This document shows, in pieces, positions 44,470 through 53,158 of a DNA stretch of 64,000 bases. The position numbers and the translations under genes are program-made. Source of the stretch: Pseudoponticoccus marisrubri (GTDB taxonomy: Bacteria; Pseudomonadota; Alphaproteobacteria; Rhodobacterales; Rhodobacteraceae); NCBI RefSeq assembly GCF_001482405.1, contig NZ_LPXO01000004.1, forward strand, positions 124,001 through 188,000. Direction: 5' to 3'. The notes beneath the pieces are model-generated. The model ran no database searches and was not told where the DNA came from. It was given only the letters and a program-made list of their open reading frames with translations. Numbering within the stretch: position 1 is the first letter of the stretch; each line of letters opens with the position of its first letter.

Positions 44470-46133
44470 GCGGGCCCGGGCCCAAGGTCTTCGACATCCT
44501 CGCCCGGAGCGTCCGGCAGGAGGGAGTCGAGACCTGTTTCGCGCTGTTGGGCGACGCCAACATGAACTTCGCCACGCGGCTGGCCGAAACCGGCTGCCGC
44601 ATGATCCACGTCCGGCACGAGCATTGCGCGGTGGCTGCCGCCATGGCCCATGCCCGCAAGGCCGGCACGGTCGGCATGGCCACGGTCACCTGCGGCCCGG
44701 GCCTGACCCAGCTGATGACGGCGCTGCCGGCGGCGGTGCGGGCGCATCTGCCGCTGGTGGTCTTCGCTGGCGAGGCGCCGCTGAAATCGGGCTGGTACAA
44801 CCAGGCCATCGACCAGGCGCCCTTCGTCACCGCGACCGGGGCGGCCTATCACAGCCTGCACCACCCCGAGCGCATGCCCACGGCGCTTCGCGACGCCTTT
44901 CTGCAGGCGCGGGTGGAGCGGCGGCCGGTGGTGCTGGGCGTGCCTTTCGATCTGCAGAACCGCGACTGGACGGGCCCCGAGGCGCTGCCCGAGCCTTCGG
45001 CCGCGTTGTTGCCGCAGGTCTCGCCCCTGCCGCCCCATCCCGACGATCTCGCGCAGGCGGTGTCGCTGGTGCAGGGCGCGCGCCGCGTCGTTGTCATGGC
45101 CGGGCTTGGCGCCGTCGAGGCCGGCGCCGGGCCGGCCTGCCGCGCGCTGGCCGAGGCCTGCGATGGGCTGCTGGCGACCACCCTGCCGGCGCGGGGGCTG
45201 TTTCACGACGATCCCTACTCGATCGGGATCGCGGGGGGCTTTTCCACCGATCTCGCCCGCGCCTGCCTGGCCGAGGCGGACCTCGTCATCGCGGTGGGCG
45301 GCTCGCTGGCGCATCACAATTCCGATGCGGGCAAGCTCTGGCCCGGGGCGCAGGTCCTGCAGATCGACACGCACCCCGTTGCGGTCAGCCAGGGCCGGGT
45401 GGCCGCCCGGGCGCATCTGCGTGCCGATGCCCGGTTGGGGGTCGAGGCGCTGAGCGCCGCGCTGTCGCCCCGGCCCGCGGACTGGCGCAGCGCCGATCTG
45501 GCTCGGCGCATCGCGACCGAGCCGCCCTATGGCGCCGATTTCCCGGCCGAGCCCGGTGTGCATGACCCGCGCGAGGTGGTGGCCGCGCTCGAGGCCGCGC
45601 TGCCCGGTGACTGGGAGATGGTCAATTCCTCGGGGCATTGCTCGTTCTTCTTCGCGCAGATGCCCTCGCGCCCGCAGTCGCATTTCCTGACGATCCGCGA
45701 GTTCGGCGCGATCGGCAACGGCATCTCGTTCGCGATGGGCGTGGCCGCGGCGCGGCCCGACAGCACCGTGGTGCTGTTCGACGGCGATGGCAGCCTGCTG
45801 ATGCATGTGCAGGAGTTGGAGACGATCCGGCGGACAGGCATGAACATCCTGATCGTGGCGATGAATGACGGCGCCTATGGCTCCGAGATCCACAAGCTGC
45901 GCGCCGAGGGGCTGGACGATGCGGGCGCGGTCTTTGGCCGGACGGACCTTGCGTCCATCGCGCGCGGCTTCGGCATCGGTGGCGAGACAATCACCGACCT
46001 GTCCGCCATCCCCGAGATGGTGGCGCGCTTTGCCGTGACGGGCGGGGCGGCGGTTTGGGACATCCCCGTCTCGGACCGCGTCTACTCCCCCGTCATCGCG
46101 CGGGCCCATCCCGAGATTGCCGACAGGGGCTGA
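44466..46133 (+). CDS. Thiamine-diphosphate-dependent enzyme of the acetolactate synthase superfamily
   Basis: This 555-residue three-domain ThDP enzyme has Glu in VRHEHCAVAAAMAHARK for cofactor activation, a central domain with VVMAGLGAVEAG, and the ThDP/Mg motif GDGSLLMHVQELETIRRTGMNILIVAMND. Members are acetolactate synthase-like lyases or 2-oxo acid decarboxylases. Position after the tautomerase suggests decarboxylation or cleavage of a 2-oxo acid from the imported substrate. It lacks a companion small regulatory subunit, arguing against a biosynthetic acetolactate synthase. Confidence 0.8.
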   Translation: MSGPGPKVFDILARSVRQEGVETCFALLGDANMNFATRLAETGCRMIHVRHEHCAVAAAMAHARKAGTVGMATVTCGPGLTQLMTALPAAVRAHLPLVVFAGEAPLKSGWYNQAIDQAPFVTATGAAYHSLHHPERMPTALRDAFLQARVERRPVVLGVPFDLQNRDWTGPEALPEPSAALLPQVSPLPPHPDDLAQAVSLVQGARRVVVMAGLGAVEAGAGPACRALAEACDGLLATTLPARGLFHDDPYSIGIAGGFSTDLARACLAEADLVIAVGGSLAHHNSDAGKLWPGAQVLQIDTHPVAVSQGRVAARAHLRADARLGVEALSAALSPRPADWRSADLARRIATEPPYGADFPAEPGVHDPREVVAALEAALPGDWEMVNSSGHCSFFFAQMPSRPQSHFLTIREFGAIGNGISFAMGVAAARPDSTVVLFDGDGSLLMHVQELETIRRTGMNILIVAMNDGAYGSEIHKLRAEGLDDAGAVFGRTDLASIARGFGIGGETITDLSAIPEMVARFAVTGGAAVWDIPVSDRVYSPVIARAHPEIADRG

Positions 46134-46162
46134 GCTTTCGCTGGCCAGCGGGTGTCATGCTT

Positions 46163-46185
46163 GGTATGCAAAGGTATACAGGTAT
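46163..46185 (+). promoter_or_regulatory. GGTAT repeats with a GTATAC core upstream of the TauE-type gene
   Basis: GGTAT occurs at 46163-46167, 46173-46177 and 46181-46185, and the middle copy extends to GTATAC (46174-46179). The stretch resembles the GTATAC-containing site at 35114-35129 and may be bound by the same FCD regulator. Equally, TATACA could be a -10 promoter element; the two readings are compatible. Confidence 0.4.
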
Positions 46186-46196
46186 GAGGGTGAGCC

Positions 46197-46259
46197 ATGG
46201 ACAGCGTTGAGACGGCCCGCGGCAAAGACCACGTCACCGGGCACGGGGCCAGCGCATGA
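46197..46259 (+). CDS. 20-codon leader ORF coupled to the TauE-type gene
   Basis: ATG 46197 follows GAGGGTGAGCC and opens a 20-residue frame (MDSVETARGKDHVTGHGASA) whose TGA overlaps the ATG of the exporter gene (ATGA, 46256-46259). The main gene has no independent ribosome site. The same arrangement occurs before the AbrB-type gene at 35184. The peptide may serve only for translational coupling. Confidence 0.45.
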   Translation: MDSVETARGKDHVTGHGASA

Positions 46260-47008
46260 TCGCCGGGCTGTCGGTGATCCCCGAGGGGCTGGACCAGTTG
46301 GTGGTGCTGACCCTGCTGGCCACCAGCTTTGCGTCCTCCTTCATTACCGTGGCCTTCGGGATCGGCGGCGGCGCACTGCTATTGGCGGTGATGGCCACGC
46401 TGGTGCCCATCGCCGCGCTGATCCCGGTGCACGGGCTGATCCAGCTGGGCTCCAATGCGGGGCGCATGGCGCTGCTGCTGCGCGCCGTCTCCTGGCCGGC
46501 GTTGCCGGGCTTTGCGGCCGGATCGGTGGCCGGCTGCCTGCTGGGCGGGGTGATGGTGGTGGAACTGCCCGCCGCCATCGTGCAGGTCGGCGTGGGCGCC
46601 TTCGTGATCTGGTCGGTCTTTGCGCGCCCGCCGCGCTGGCTGCGCAACATGCCCGTGGTGACAGGCGCGATCTCCAGCTTTCTGACCATGTTCTTCGGCG
46701 CCACGGGCCTGTTCGTCGCCAGCTATACCAAGTCGCTGTCCCTGCCGCGGCACGGCCATGTCGCGACCCACGCGGCGCTGATGACCCTGCAGCACGGGCT
46801 GAAGGTGGCGGTGTTCGGCCTGCTGGGCTTTGCCTTTGCCGAATGGGGCCTGTTCGTGCTGGCGATGATCCTGGCGGGGCTGGCGGGCACCGCCTCGGGG
46901 CGGCTGTTCCTCGACCGGCTGGACGATGCGCTGTTCCGGCGGGCGCTGGACGTGCTGCTTGTGCTGATCTCGTTGCGGCTGATCCTGGGCGGGCTGGGCG
47001 TGATCTAG
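46256..47008 (+). CDS. TauE/SafE family membrane exporter
   Basis: This 250-residue protein with about seven to eight membrane helices is typical of the TauE/SafE (sulfite exporter-like) family, including ITVAFGIGGGALLLAVMATLVP, where the G-I-G-G-G pattern is characteristic, and the second-half repeat SFLTMFFGATGLFVASY. Members move sulfite, sulfoacetate or other organic anions. It lies 120 bp after the ThDP enzyme with its own possible operator and leader ORF, so it may export or import a product of the locus. Confidence 0.85.
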   Translation: MIAGLSVIPEGLDQLVVLTLLATSFASSFITVAFGIGGGALLLAVMATLVPIAALIPVHGLIQLGSNAGRMALLLRAVSWPALPGFAAGSVAGCLLGGVMVVELPAAIVQVGVGAFVIWSVFARPPRWLRNMPVVTGAISSFLTMFFGATGLFVASYTKSLSLPRHGHVATHAALMTLQHGLKVAVFGLLGFAFAEWGLFVLAMILAGLAGTASGRLFLDRLDDALFRRALDVLLVLISLRLILGGLGVI

Positions 47009-47092
47009 CACTGCTGCGCGGTTCTGCGCGCTTGCCCCGGGTGACGGGCCCGCGCAACGATGGCGCGCAGGGCATCAGCAGGGGGCGCCGCC

Positions 47093-47713
47093 ATGAGCAA
47101 CCGCATCGACACGCTGCTGGCACGGATCGACGCGCTGACGGACGAGCTCGAGGACGAGATCGCACAGCGCCGCAAGGTCTTTGCCTACCGGATGGAGGGG
47201 CGACGCGCCCGGTTCGAGGCCGGCGTGCTGCAGCGCCACCGCGCGATCCGGCAGGGCTGGCTGAGCTTCCTCGCCCGGGCGCGCCTGTCCCATGTGATCA
47301 CCGCGCCGGTGATCTACTCGCTGATCGTGCCTTTCGTGCTGCTGGATCTCTGGGTCAGCCTCTACCAGGCGATCTGTTTCCGCGCCTACGGCATCCCGCG
47401 CGTGCGGCGCGCCGATCACATCCGCATCGACCGGCACCGGCTGGCCTATCTGAACGCGTTGCAGAAGCTGAACTGCATCTATTGCGGCTATTGCAACGGG
47501 CTGATCTCTTACGTGCGCGAGATCGCCTCGCGGACCGAGGCCTTCTGGTGCCCGATCAAGCATGCCGGCCCGGTGCGCCACCCGCACCGGCGCTATGCGC
47601 AGTTCATGGATTACGGCGATGGCGAGGGGTTCCACGAAGGTCTGGCCGCCTCGCGCAAAGACGTCACGCGCCCCGACCCGCCCGGCGCAGCACGCGCGGG
47701 TGACGAGGGCTGA
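47093..47713 (+). CDS. Membrane-associated protein with conserved-looking cysteines, unknown function
   Basis: This 206-residue protein has an N-terminal coiled-coil-like segment (about 1-30), a hydrophobic stretch near 80-105 (VITAPVIYSLIVPFVLLDLWVSLYQ) and the cysteine motif LNCIYCGYCNGL followed by FWCPIKHA. The four cysteines could bind a metal or iron-sulfur centre. I recall similar proteins of unknown function in other bacteria but cannot name a family. AGGGGGCG precedes ATG 47093. Monocistronic, convergent with irr. Confidence 0.7.
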   Translation: MSNRIDTLLARIDALTDELEDEIAQRRKVFAYRMEGRRARFEAGVLQRHRAIRQGWLSFLARARLSHVITAPVIYSLIVPFVLLDLWVSLYQAICFRAYGIPRVRRADHIRIDRHRLAYLNALQKLNCIYCGYCNGLISYVREIASRTEAFWCPIKHAGPVRHPHRRYAQFMDYGDGEGFHEGLAASRKDVTRPDPPGAARAGDEG

Positions 47714-47728
47714 AGGGACCGAGTGTGC

Positions 47729-48148
47729 CTATTTGCGCCGCAGCCGGATCACCACCTCGACCGAGGCGATCTCGGTCCCCTCAGGCGGTTCGGGCACGCG
47801 CACGATCTGCAGCTCGTCCGAGGGCGCGTCGGTCAGGGCGTGATCGTCTTCCCAGAAGAAATGCGGGTGGTCATGGGTGTTGGTGTCGAAATAGCTTTTC
47901 GACCCGTCGACCGTGACCTCCTGCATCAGCCCGGCGTCGCAGAACGCCTTGAGCGTGTTGTAGACCGTCGCGAGCGAGACGGGCTCGCCCCGCTCCTTGG
48001 CGGCGGCAAAGAGGCTTTCTGCGGTCACGTGCCGGTTCTGGCCGTCGCCCACCAGAAGCGCGGCCAGCGCGATGCGCTGGCGGGTCGGGCGCAGATCGCT
48101 GCCGCCCAGCCAGTCCTTGCCACGGTCGATCGCTTCAGACTTGATCAT
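47729..48148 (-). CDS. irr: Iron response regulator Irr (Fur family)
   Basis: This 139-residue Fur-family protein has GGSDLRPTRQRIALAALL, RHVTAESLF, PVSLATVYNTLKAFCDAGLM and the C-terminal PEPPEGTEIASVEVVIRLRRK, which together are the signature of alphaproteobacterial Irr rather than Fur or Zur. Irr controls iron and haem genes in response to haem. No N-terminal GCPW-type haem motif is seen, as in rhodobacterial Irr. The start at ATG 48148 is preferred; another ATG at 48178 would add 10 residues. It is divergent from fabA. Confidence 0.88.
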   Translation of the reverse strand: MIKSEAIDRGKDWLGGSDLRPTRQRIALAALLVGDGQNRHVTAESLFAAAKERGEPVSLATVYNTLKAFCDAGLMQEVTVDGSKSYFDTNTHDHPHFFWEDDHALTDAPSDELQIVRVPEPPEGTEIASVEVVIRLRRK

Positions 48149-48333
48149 TTGACTCTGCCATTGCGTAGTACCTGTCATATAATGCGTCCGGTGGGCGTTT
48201 TTCAAACGAATTTGCCGCGCGCGGGCCGCTGCGGCGGCGGGTGCGACCTCCTGACCCGACCCTTGCATGCCGCGAAGGCCGGGTGATAGAGGATTGCGGA
48301 CCGCAACGGACAACAGCAAAGGGGCAGGGCTGC

Positions 48334-48843
48334 ATGGCCGATTACCCGACCAGCTTCGGCAAGGACGACCTACTGAAATGCGCGCGCGGCGAGCTGTTCG
48401 GCCCGGGCAACGCGCAACTGCCCGAGCCGCCCATGCTGATGATGGACCGCATCACCGATATCTCGGGCGATGGCGGGGTGCATGGCAAGGGCCACGTGCT
48501 GGCCGAATTCGACATCCATCCCGACCTGTGGTTCTTCGAATGCCACTTTCCCGGCAACCCGATCATGCCGGGCTGCCTGGGCCTGGACGGGCTGTGGCAG
48601 CTGACCGGGTTCAACCTGGGCTGGCGCGGCTGGCAGGGCCGCGGCTATGCGCTGGGCGTGGGCGAGGTCAAGCTGAAGGGCATGGTGCGCCCCGACCGCA
48701 AGATGCTGACCTACAAGGTGGACTTCACCAAGGCCGTGCAGACCCGCCGGCTGACCATGGGCGTGGCCGACGGCATCGTCGAGGCCGATGGCGAGGTCAT
48801 CTACGAGGTCAAGGACATGAAGGTCGCGCTGAGCGAAAGCTGA
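48334..48843 (+). CDS. fabA: 3-hydroxydecanoyl-ACP dehydratase/isomerase FabA
   Basis: This 169-residue hot-dog fold enzyme has its active-site His71 in [14 protein letters not shown] and Asp85 in CLGLDGLWQ. It dehydrates 3-hydroxydecanoyl-ACP and isomerises it to the cis-3 form, starting unsaturated fatty acid synthesis. GGGGCAGGGC lies upstream of ATG 48334. In many alphaproteobacteria fabA is followed directly by fabB; here an HWE kinase gene intervenes. Confidence 0.96.
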   Translation: MADYPTSFGKDDLLKCARGELFGPGNAQLPEPPMLMMDRITDISGDGGVHGKGHVLAEFDIHPDLWFFECHFPGNPIMPGCLGLDGLWQLTGFNLGWRGWQGRGYALGVGEVKLKGMVRPDRKMLTYKVDFTKAVQTRRLTMGVADGIVEADGEVIYEVKDMKVALSES

Positions 48844-49027
48844 GCGCCGCCTCAGGGGGCAAACCCGCCCCGACAGTTGCGTCAACCGCGGAATCTCGCC
48901 GGTGCCGCTTGGCACCGCGGGGTTTCTGTCCGATATTGTGCAAGAGCGACAGGACACGAAACGCGCAAACCCTCCGGGCGCCGCTGCCATTAGATGCCGG
49001 CCCCGAACGGAGGGAAAGGACGGATAC

Positions 49028-50431
49028 ATGCGGAATGACCGCATCGCTGCGCCGGATCATCTGGATCTGGCCATCTTCATGGACTCCCTGCCGGACGAGG
49101 TTGCCATTCTTGATTCCGACGGGGTCGTCGTGGCCGCCAACGCGGCCTGGCGCCGGTTCAGTCAGGAGAACGGGGGCGATCCCTCGCATTACCTTGGCGT
49201 GAACTACATCGATGTCTGTCGTGGTGCGGCGGGCGAATCGAGCGTCGAGGCCGGGCTGATCCCCGACGGGCTGCTGGGCACGCTTCAGACGGGTGAGCCG
49301 TTCTTCTGCGAGTATCCCTGCGACAGCCCCTCGGTCAAACGCTGGTTCGAGATGAGCGCCACGCGCATCATGGTCAACGACCACGCCTACCTGACCGTCC
49401 AGCACCGCAACATCACCACGCGGCGCGTGAACCAGGACGCGGTGGAGCAGGCCTTCATCGACAACAGCGCCATGTCGGCGCTGGTGGCCGGCACCTCGGA
49501 CGCGATCCTGACCTATGACCTGAACGGCTGCATCACCACATGGAACCCGGCGGCCGAGAAGCTCTACGGCTATCCCGCCGAGGAGATCATCGGCCAGAGC
49601 CTCGAGGTCCTCTACCCGCCGGACTGGCCGCACGGGGTGGCGCATTACCGCGACGAGATCGTGGCCGGCCGGCTGGAGCGGTTCGAGGCGACCCGCATGG
49701 CCCGTGATGGCCAGATGCACGAGGTCTGGATCAGCTGCGCCCCGATCCGGTCGTCGCGCGGCGACGTGGTGGCGATCTCGAACATCCACCGCGACGTGAC
49801 CGATCTGCGCAAGGCCGAGAAGGCGCGCGAGACCATCGCCCGCGAGGTCATCCACCGCGCCAAGAACATGCTCAGCATCGTCTCGGCCATCCAGCGCCAG
49901 ACCGCGCGCAGCGCCGGGTCGCTGGACGAGTTCAACCGTGCTTTCGGCGCGCGCATCAAGGCGCTGTCCAAGTCGACCGACATGCTGGTCGACGGCGCCT
50001 GGACCACGGTGCGGCTGGGGGATTTGCTGCGCGATCACCTGTCGCCCTTCATCCCCGAAGGCGACCCGCGGGTCGAGATCGCGGGTCCTTCGGTCGAGCT
50101 GGTGCCGCAGGCGGTGCAGACGCTGGGCATCGCGGTGCACGAGCTCGCCACCAACTCGGCCAAGTACGGCGCGTTGGCCCATCCGCACGGGCGCATCACG
50201 CTGCGCTGGCAGCTGGTCGCCAGCGATGCGGGCGGACGGGTGCTGGACCTCGTCTGGGACGAGCAGGGGCTGGCGACCATGCCCAGCACCGACCAGAGCG
50301 GGTTCGGCAGCACCGTGCTGATGTCGCTGGCGCCCTCGATGCTGGACACCAGCTCGGCGCTGGAGATCGGCGAGGATGCCGTGCGCTGGCAGATCGGCGT
50401 GCCCGAGTCGCATTTCGACCCCGCCCCCTGA
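49028..50431 (+). CDS. HWE-family sensor histidine kinase with two PAS domains
   Basis: This 467-residue kinase lacks membrane helices. PAS-like regions span about 12-130 and 142-262, the second with [28 protein letters not shown]. The phosphoacceptor is His276 in [23 protein letters not shown], and the ATPase has the HWE hallmark His371 in [16 protein letters not shown] with Trp410-x-Glu412. HWE kinases often use flavin or other PAS cofactors and lack an adjacent regulator, as here. No GxNCRFLQ-type LOV motif is seen. GGAGGGAAAGG precedes ATG 49028. It sits between fabA and fabB. Confidence 0.88.
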   Translation: MRNDRIAAPDHLDLAIFMDSLPDEVAILDSDGVVVAANAAWRRFSQENGGDPSHYLGVNYIDVCRGAAGESSVEAGLIPDGLLGTLQTGEPFFCEYPCDSPSVKRWFEMSATRIMVNDHAYLTVQHRNITTRRVNQDAVEQAFIDNSAMSALVAGTSDAILTYDLNGCITTWNPAAEKLYGYPAEEIIGQSLEVLYPPDWPHGVAHYRDEIVAGRLERFEATRMARDGQMHEVWISCAPIRSSRGDVVAISNIHRDVTDLRKAEKARETIAREVIHRAKNMLSIVSAIQRQTARSAGSLDEFNRAFGARIKALSKSTDMLVDGAWTTVRLGDLLRDHLSPFIPEGDPRVEIAGPSVELVPQAVQTLGIAVHELATNSAKYGALAHPHGRITLRWQLVASDAGGRVLDLVWDEQGLATMPSTDQSGFGSTVLMSLAPSMLDTSSALEIGEDAVRWQIGVPESHFDPAP

Positions 50432-50523
50432 CGCGGCGGCGTCGGCCACCCCCTGTGGGGCGCCGCCTTGCGCCTGCCGCCCCGGATGCCCTAGTAAGGC
50501 AGGGCAACTTGAAGGGAGGCCGC

Positions 50524-51753
50524 ATGCGCCGTGTCGTCGTTACAGGATTGGGGATCGTGTCCAGCATCGGCAACTCTGCCGACGAGGTGCTCGACAGCCT
50601 CAAGGCAGGCCGGTCGGGCATCACCGCAAACGAGGATATGAAGGAGCACGGGTTCCGCAGCCAGATCGCGGGCGCGATCGACCTCGACGTGAGCCAGCAT
50701 ATCGACAAGCGGACCCTGCGCTTCATGGGGCCGGGCGCGGCCTATGCGCATATCGCCATGCAGCAGGCCATCGCCGATAGCGGGCTGGAGGAATCCGACA
50801 TCGTCAACCCGCGCACCGGGCTGGTCGCGGGATCGGGCGGGCCGTCCACCTCGGCCATGCTGGCCGCGCATCAGACCGTGCTGAAGACCGGCGGGACCAA
50901 GCGGGTCGGCCCCTTCGCGGTGCCGAAATGCATGTGCTCGACCGTCAGCGCCAACCTGTCCACCGCGTTCCGCATCAAGGGGATCAACTACTCGATCACC
51001 TCGGCCTGCTCGACCAGCCTGCATTGCATCGGCAACGCGGCCGAGCAGATCATGCTGGGCAAGCAGGACGTGATGTTCGCCGGCGGCGGGGAAGAGCTCG
51101 ACTGGACGCTCTCCTGCCTGTTCGACGCGATGGGCGCGATGTCGTCCAAGTTCAATGACACGCCCGACAAGGCCAGCCGCGCCTTCGACGCGGCGCGGGA
51201 CGGCTTCGTGATCTCGGGCGGCGGCGGCATCGTGGTGCTCGAGGATCTCGAGCACGCCAAGGCGCGGGGCGCCAAGATCTATGCCGAGGTCACGGGCTAC
51301 GGCGCCACTTCGGACGGCGCCGACATGGTGGCCCCCTCGGGCGAGGGCGGCGAACGCGCCATGCGGCTGGCGCTGGGCACGCTGCCCGAGGGCCGCAAGG
51401 TCAGCTACATCAACGCGCATGGCACCTCGACCCCGGTGGGCGACGTGGGCGAGATCGAGGCCGTGCGCCGCGTCTTCGGCGAGGGCACGACCCCGCCGGT
51501 CAGCTCGACCAAGTCGATGACCGGCCACAGCCAGGGTGCGACCGGCGCGCAGGAGGCGATTTACTGCCTGCTGGCACTGCAGCATGATTTCATCATCCCC
51601 TCGATCAATGTCGAGACGCTCGACCCGGCGCTGAAGCCGGAGGAGATCGCCACCGCGCGCGTCGACGCGGCAGGGCTGGATTCTGTGATGACCAACTCCT
51701 TCGGTTTCGGCGGCACCAACGGGTCGATGGTGCTGTCGAAACATCGAGACTGA
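50524..51753 (+). CDS. fabB: 3-oxoacyl-ACP synthase I FabB
   Basis: This 409-residue condensing enzyme has Cys162 in SACSTSLHC, His299 in [11 protein letters not shown] and His335 in [16 protein letters not shown], the CHH triad of KAS I. With FabA it elongates unsaturated acyl chains. Full-length for the family. GGGAGGCCGC precedes ATG 50524. Confidence 0.95.
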   Translation: MRRVVVTGLGIVSSIGNSADEVLDSLKAGRSGITANEDMKEHGFRSQIAGAIDLDVSQHIDKRTLRFMGPGAAYAHIAMQQAIADSGLEESDIVNPRTGLVAGSGGPSTSAMLAAHQTVLKTGGTKRVGPFAVPKCMCSTVSANLSTAFRIKGINYSITSACSTSLHCIGNAAEQIMLGKQDVMFAGGGEELDWTLSCLFDAMGAMSSKFNDTPDKASRAFDAARDGFVISGGGGIVVLEDLEHAKARGAKIYAEVTGYGATSDGADMVAPSGEGGERAMRLALGTLPEGRKVSYINAHGTSTPVGDVGEIEAVRRVFGEGTTPPVSSTKSMTGHSQGATGAQEAIYCLLALQHDFIIPSINVETLDPALKPEEIATARVDAAGLDSVMTNSFGFGGTNGSMVLSKHRD

Positions 51754-51872
51754 GACGCGCGGCTGATCGGCGCACGTATCGCTTGTGACCCCGTAAAGAT
51801 CACAGGTTCTGCGTGATCGCGCCATCATACCCGGCGAAACTGAGCCCCGAAAGAGTTCTGAGGGGCCGTATC

Positions 51873-52466
51873 ATGCGGAACACAAGGCCAATCACCTGGT
51901 TGGAGAGCAAGGCCATCGGATTTCTGGCGGTGGCCTTGCTGGCTGCCGACATGGGGGCCGCCGCGTCACACACCTCCCTGCGGCAGTATGCGGATACCTA
52001 TACCGACTATCACTTTGTGGCCGAAACGCCGCTGACCGACCCGCAAGGACTGTCCCAAAGCCTGTGCGTCGTCTACGAGCGCTCGAACCTCGCCAACGGG
52101 TACACGGTCAAGGGCTATGCGCTTTCGTCCAATCGCTGCCGACCGGTGACCCGCCTGCTGGGGCTGTTGCACTACCCGGATCCGTCGATTGTGACCTTGT
52201 CGATGGCGGATGTGACACGCATGCAGGTGCGCGGCGAACTACCGGAAGACCTGTCTGGCAGCCCCGGGCTTTCGCTCAAAGCGCGGATCCGGGCGAATTT
52301 CGTGCTGTACATGACGGGTGCGTTCGTCGCTCTGATCCTGACCGGTGCGATCTGGGCCTCGTGGCGTGAGCGGCGTAACCGACGGCAGCCTTCGGCCCGG
52401 CAGAAACTGACGTTCCAAGCAGCGCGACAGGTTGCACATCAGCGCGAAGACGAGACGCGCCCATGA
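51873..52466 (+). CDS. Membrane protein of unknown function, partner of the immunity-like gene
   Basis: This 197-residue protein has an N-terminal hydrophobic segment (about 14-32, either signal or anchor), a periplasmic region of about 110 residues with two cysteines (SLCVVYERS and SNRCRPVT), and a second hydrophobic helix near 147-166 (LYMTGAFVALILTGAIWASW) followed by a basic cytoplasmic tail. I do not recognise the family. It overlaps the next gene by 4 bp. Codon use is less GC-biased than in the flanking fab genes, hinting at later acquisition. Confidence 0.65.
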   Translation: MRNTRPITWLESKAIGFLAVALLAADMGAAASHTSLRQYADTYTDYHFVAETPLTDPQGLSQSLCVVYERSNLANGYTVKGYALSSNRCRPVTRLLGLLHYPDPSIVTLSMADVTRMQVRGELPEDLSGSPGLSLKARIRANFVLYMTGAFVALILTGAIWASWRERRNRRQPSARQKLTFQAARQVAHQREDETRP

Positions 52467-53095
52467 GGGAAAACGCCGTTGTCTGGGTCAGTGCCCTGTT
52501 GCACGACACACGCAATTTCGCGGCCTTCGAAGGGGTCGAGCCGGACAAGGACATGCCAGCTCTGATGCGGGTCAAGGCGTTGAATGAAAGCGGGCGCCCG
52601 CTTGTGGCCGACGCGTTCTTCACCACAACCCGGGCCAAGACACGGCGCGCTCCGAAACTGTCTGATCTGATGCTGATCACGGACGGGTTCGTTCTGGTCT
52701 CTGCAAGGCTGATGGCGGTGCTGTCCCGTTTTGACCTGGTCGATGGTGGGTTTCACGCCACACGCCTTTTGGCGGCCGAGGGTGATACCCAGTTGGCCAA
52801 TGGCTACGCCTACTGGAATTTCGGAAACCACAAGAAGACCTTCGTTCCGGACCAAAGCCCGGCGGTCACGCCGAGTCTCAATGGTCCGGACAAGTCGCAG
52901 CCAACGTCATGGTTTCCGCCCGCGTCGATACGCGATCACGAAATTACCCTCTCGGCACAAGGCTGCGCCGGACCCGATGTCTGGACAGAATGGCGCCTGC
53001 GCGGATGCGTTTTTTTCTCGGACCCGCTGGTTCAGGCCCTGCGCGATGCGGACCTGGACGCACCGTTCGGTTTTCGGGCCTGCCGGATCGTCTGA
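52463..53095 (+). CDS. DUF1629/Imm11-like immunity-type protein
   Basis: This 210-residue soluble protein has the layout seen in the DUF1629 (Imm11-like) family: a central LMLITDGFVLVSARLMAVLSRFDLVDGGFH, a middle NGYAYWNFGNHKKTFVPDQS, and a C-terminal CVFFSDPLVQALRDADLDAPFGFRACRI, where a xLVSxxLxxxL strand-helix and a final F-S-DPLVxALxxAxL segment recur. Such proteins are often immunity partners of polymorphic toxins. No toxin gene is recognised nearby. The match is by eye and moderate. It is co-transcribed with the membrane protein at 51873. Confidence 0.5.
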   Translation: MRENAVVWVSALLHDTRNFAAFEGVEPDKDMPALMRVKALNESGRPLVADAFFTTTRAKTRRAPKLSDLMLITDGFVLVSARLMAVLSRFDLVDGGFHATRLLAAEGDTQLANGYAYWNFGNHKKTFVPDQSPAVTPSLNGPDKSQPTSWFPPASIRDHEITLSAQGCAGPDVWTEWRLRGCVFFSDPLVQALRDADLDAPFGFRACRIV

Positions 53096-53158
53096 GCGCT
53101 CCAGCTTGACCTCTTCCCGCATTCCAGTCAGTTAAGAACAAAACGCCGGAGAGGGTCA

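Noticed and set aside
44466-46133. Sulfoacetaldehyde acetyltransferase (Xsc) paired with the TauE exporter
   Set aside because: Length and motifs fit a general acetolactate-synthase-like enzyme, and no pta or taurine genes are present; sulfonate metabolism is not supported.
51784-51804. TGTGA...TCACA resembling a CRP site
   Set aside because: The spacing is 11 rather than 6 bases, so it does not match a CRP/FNR site.
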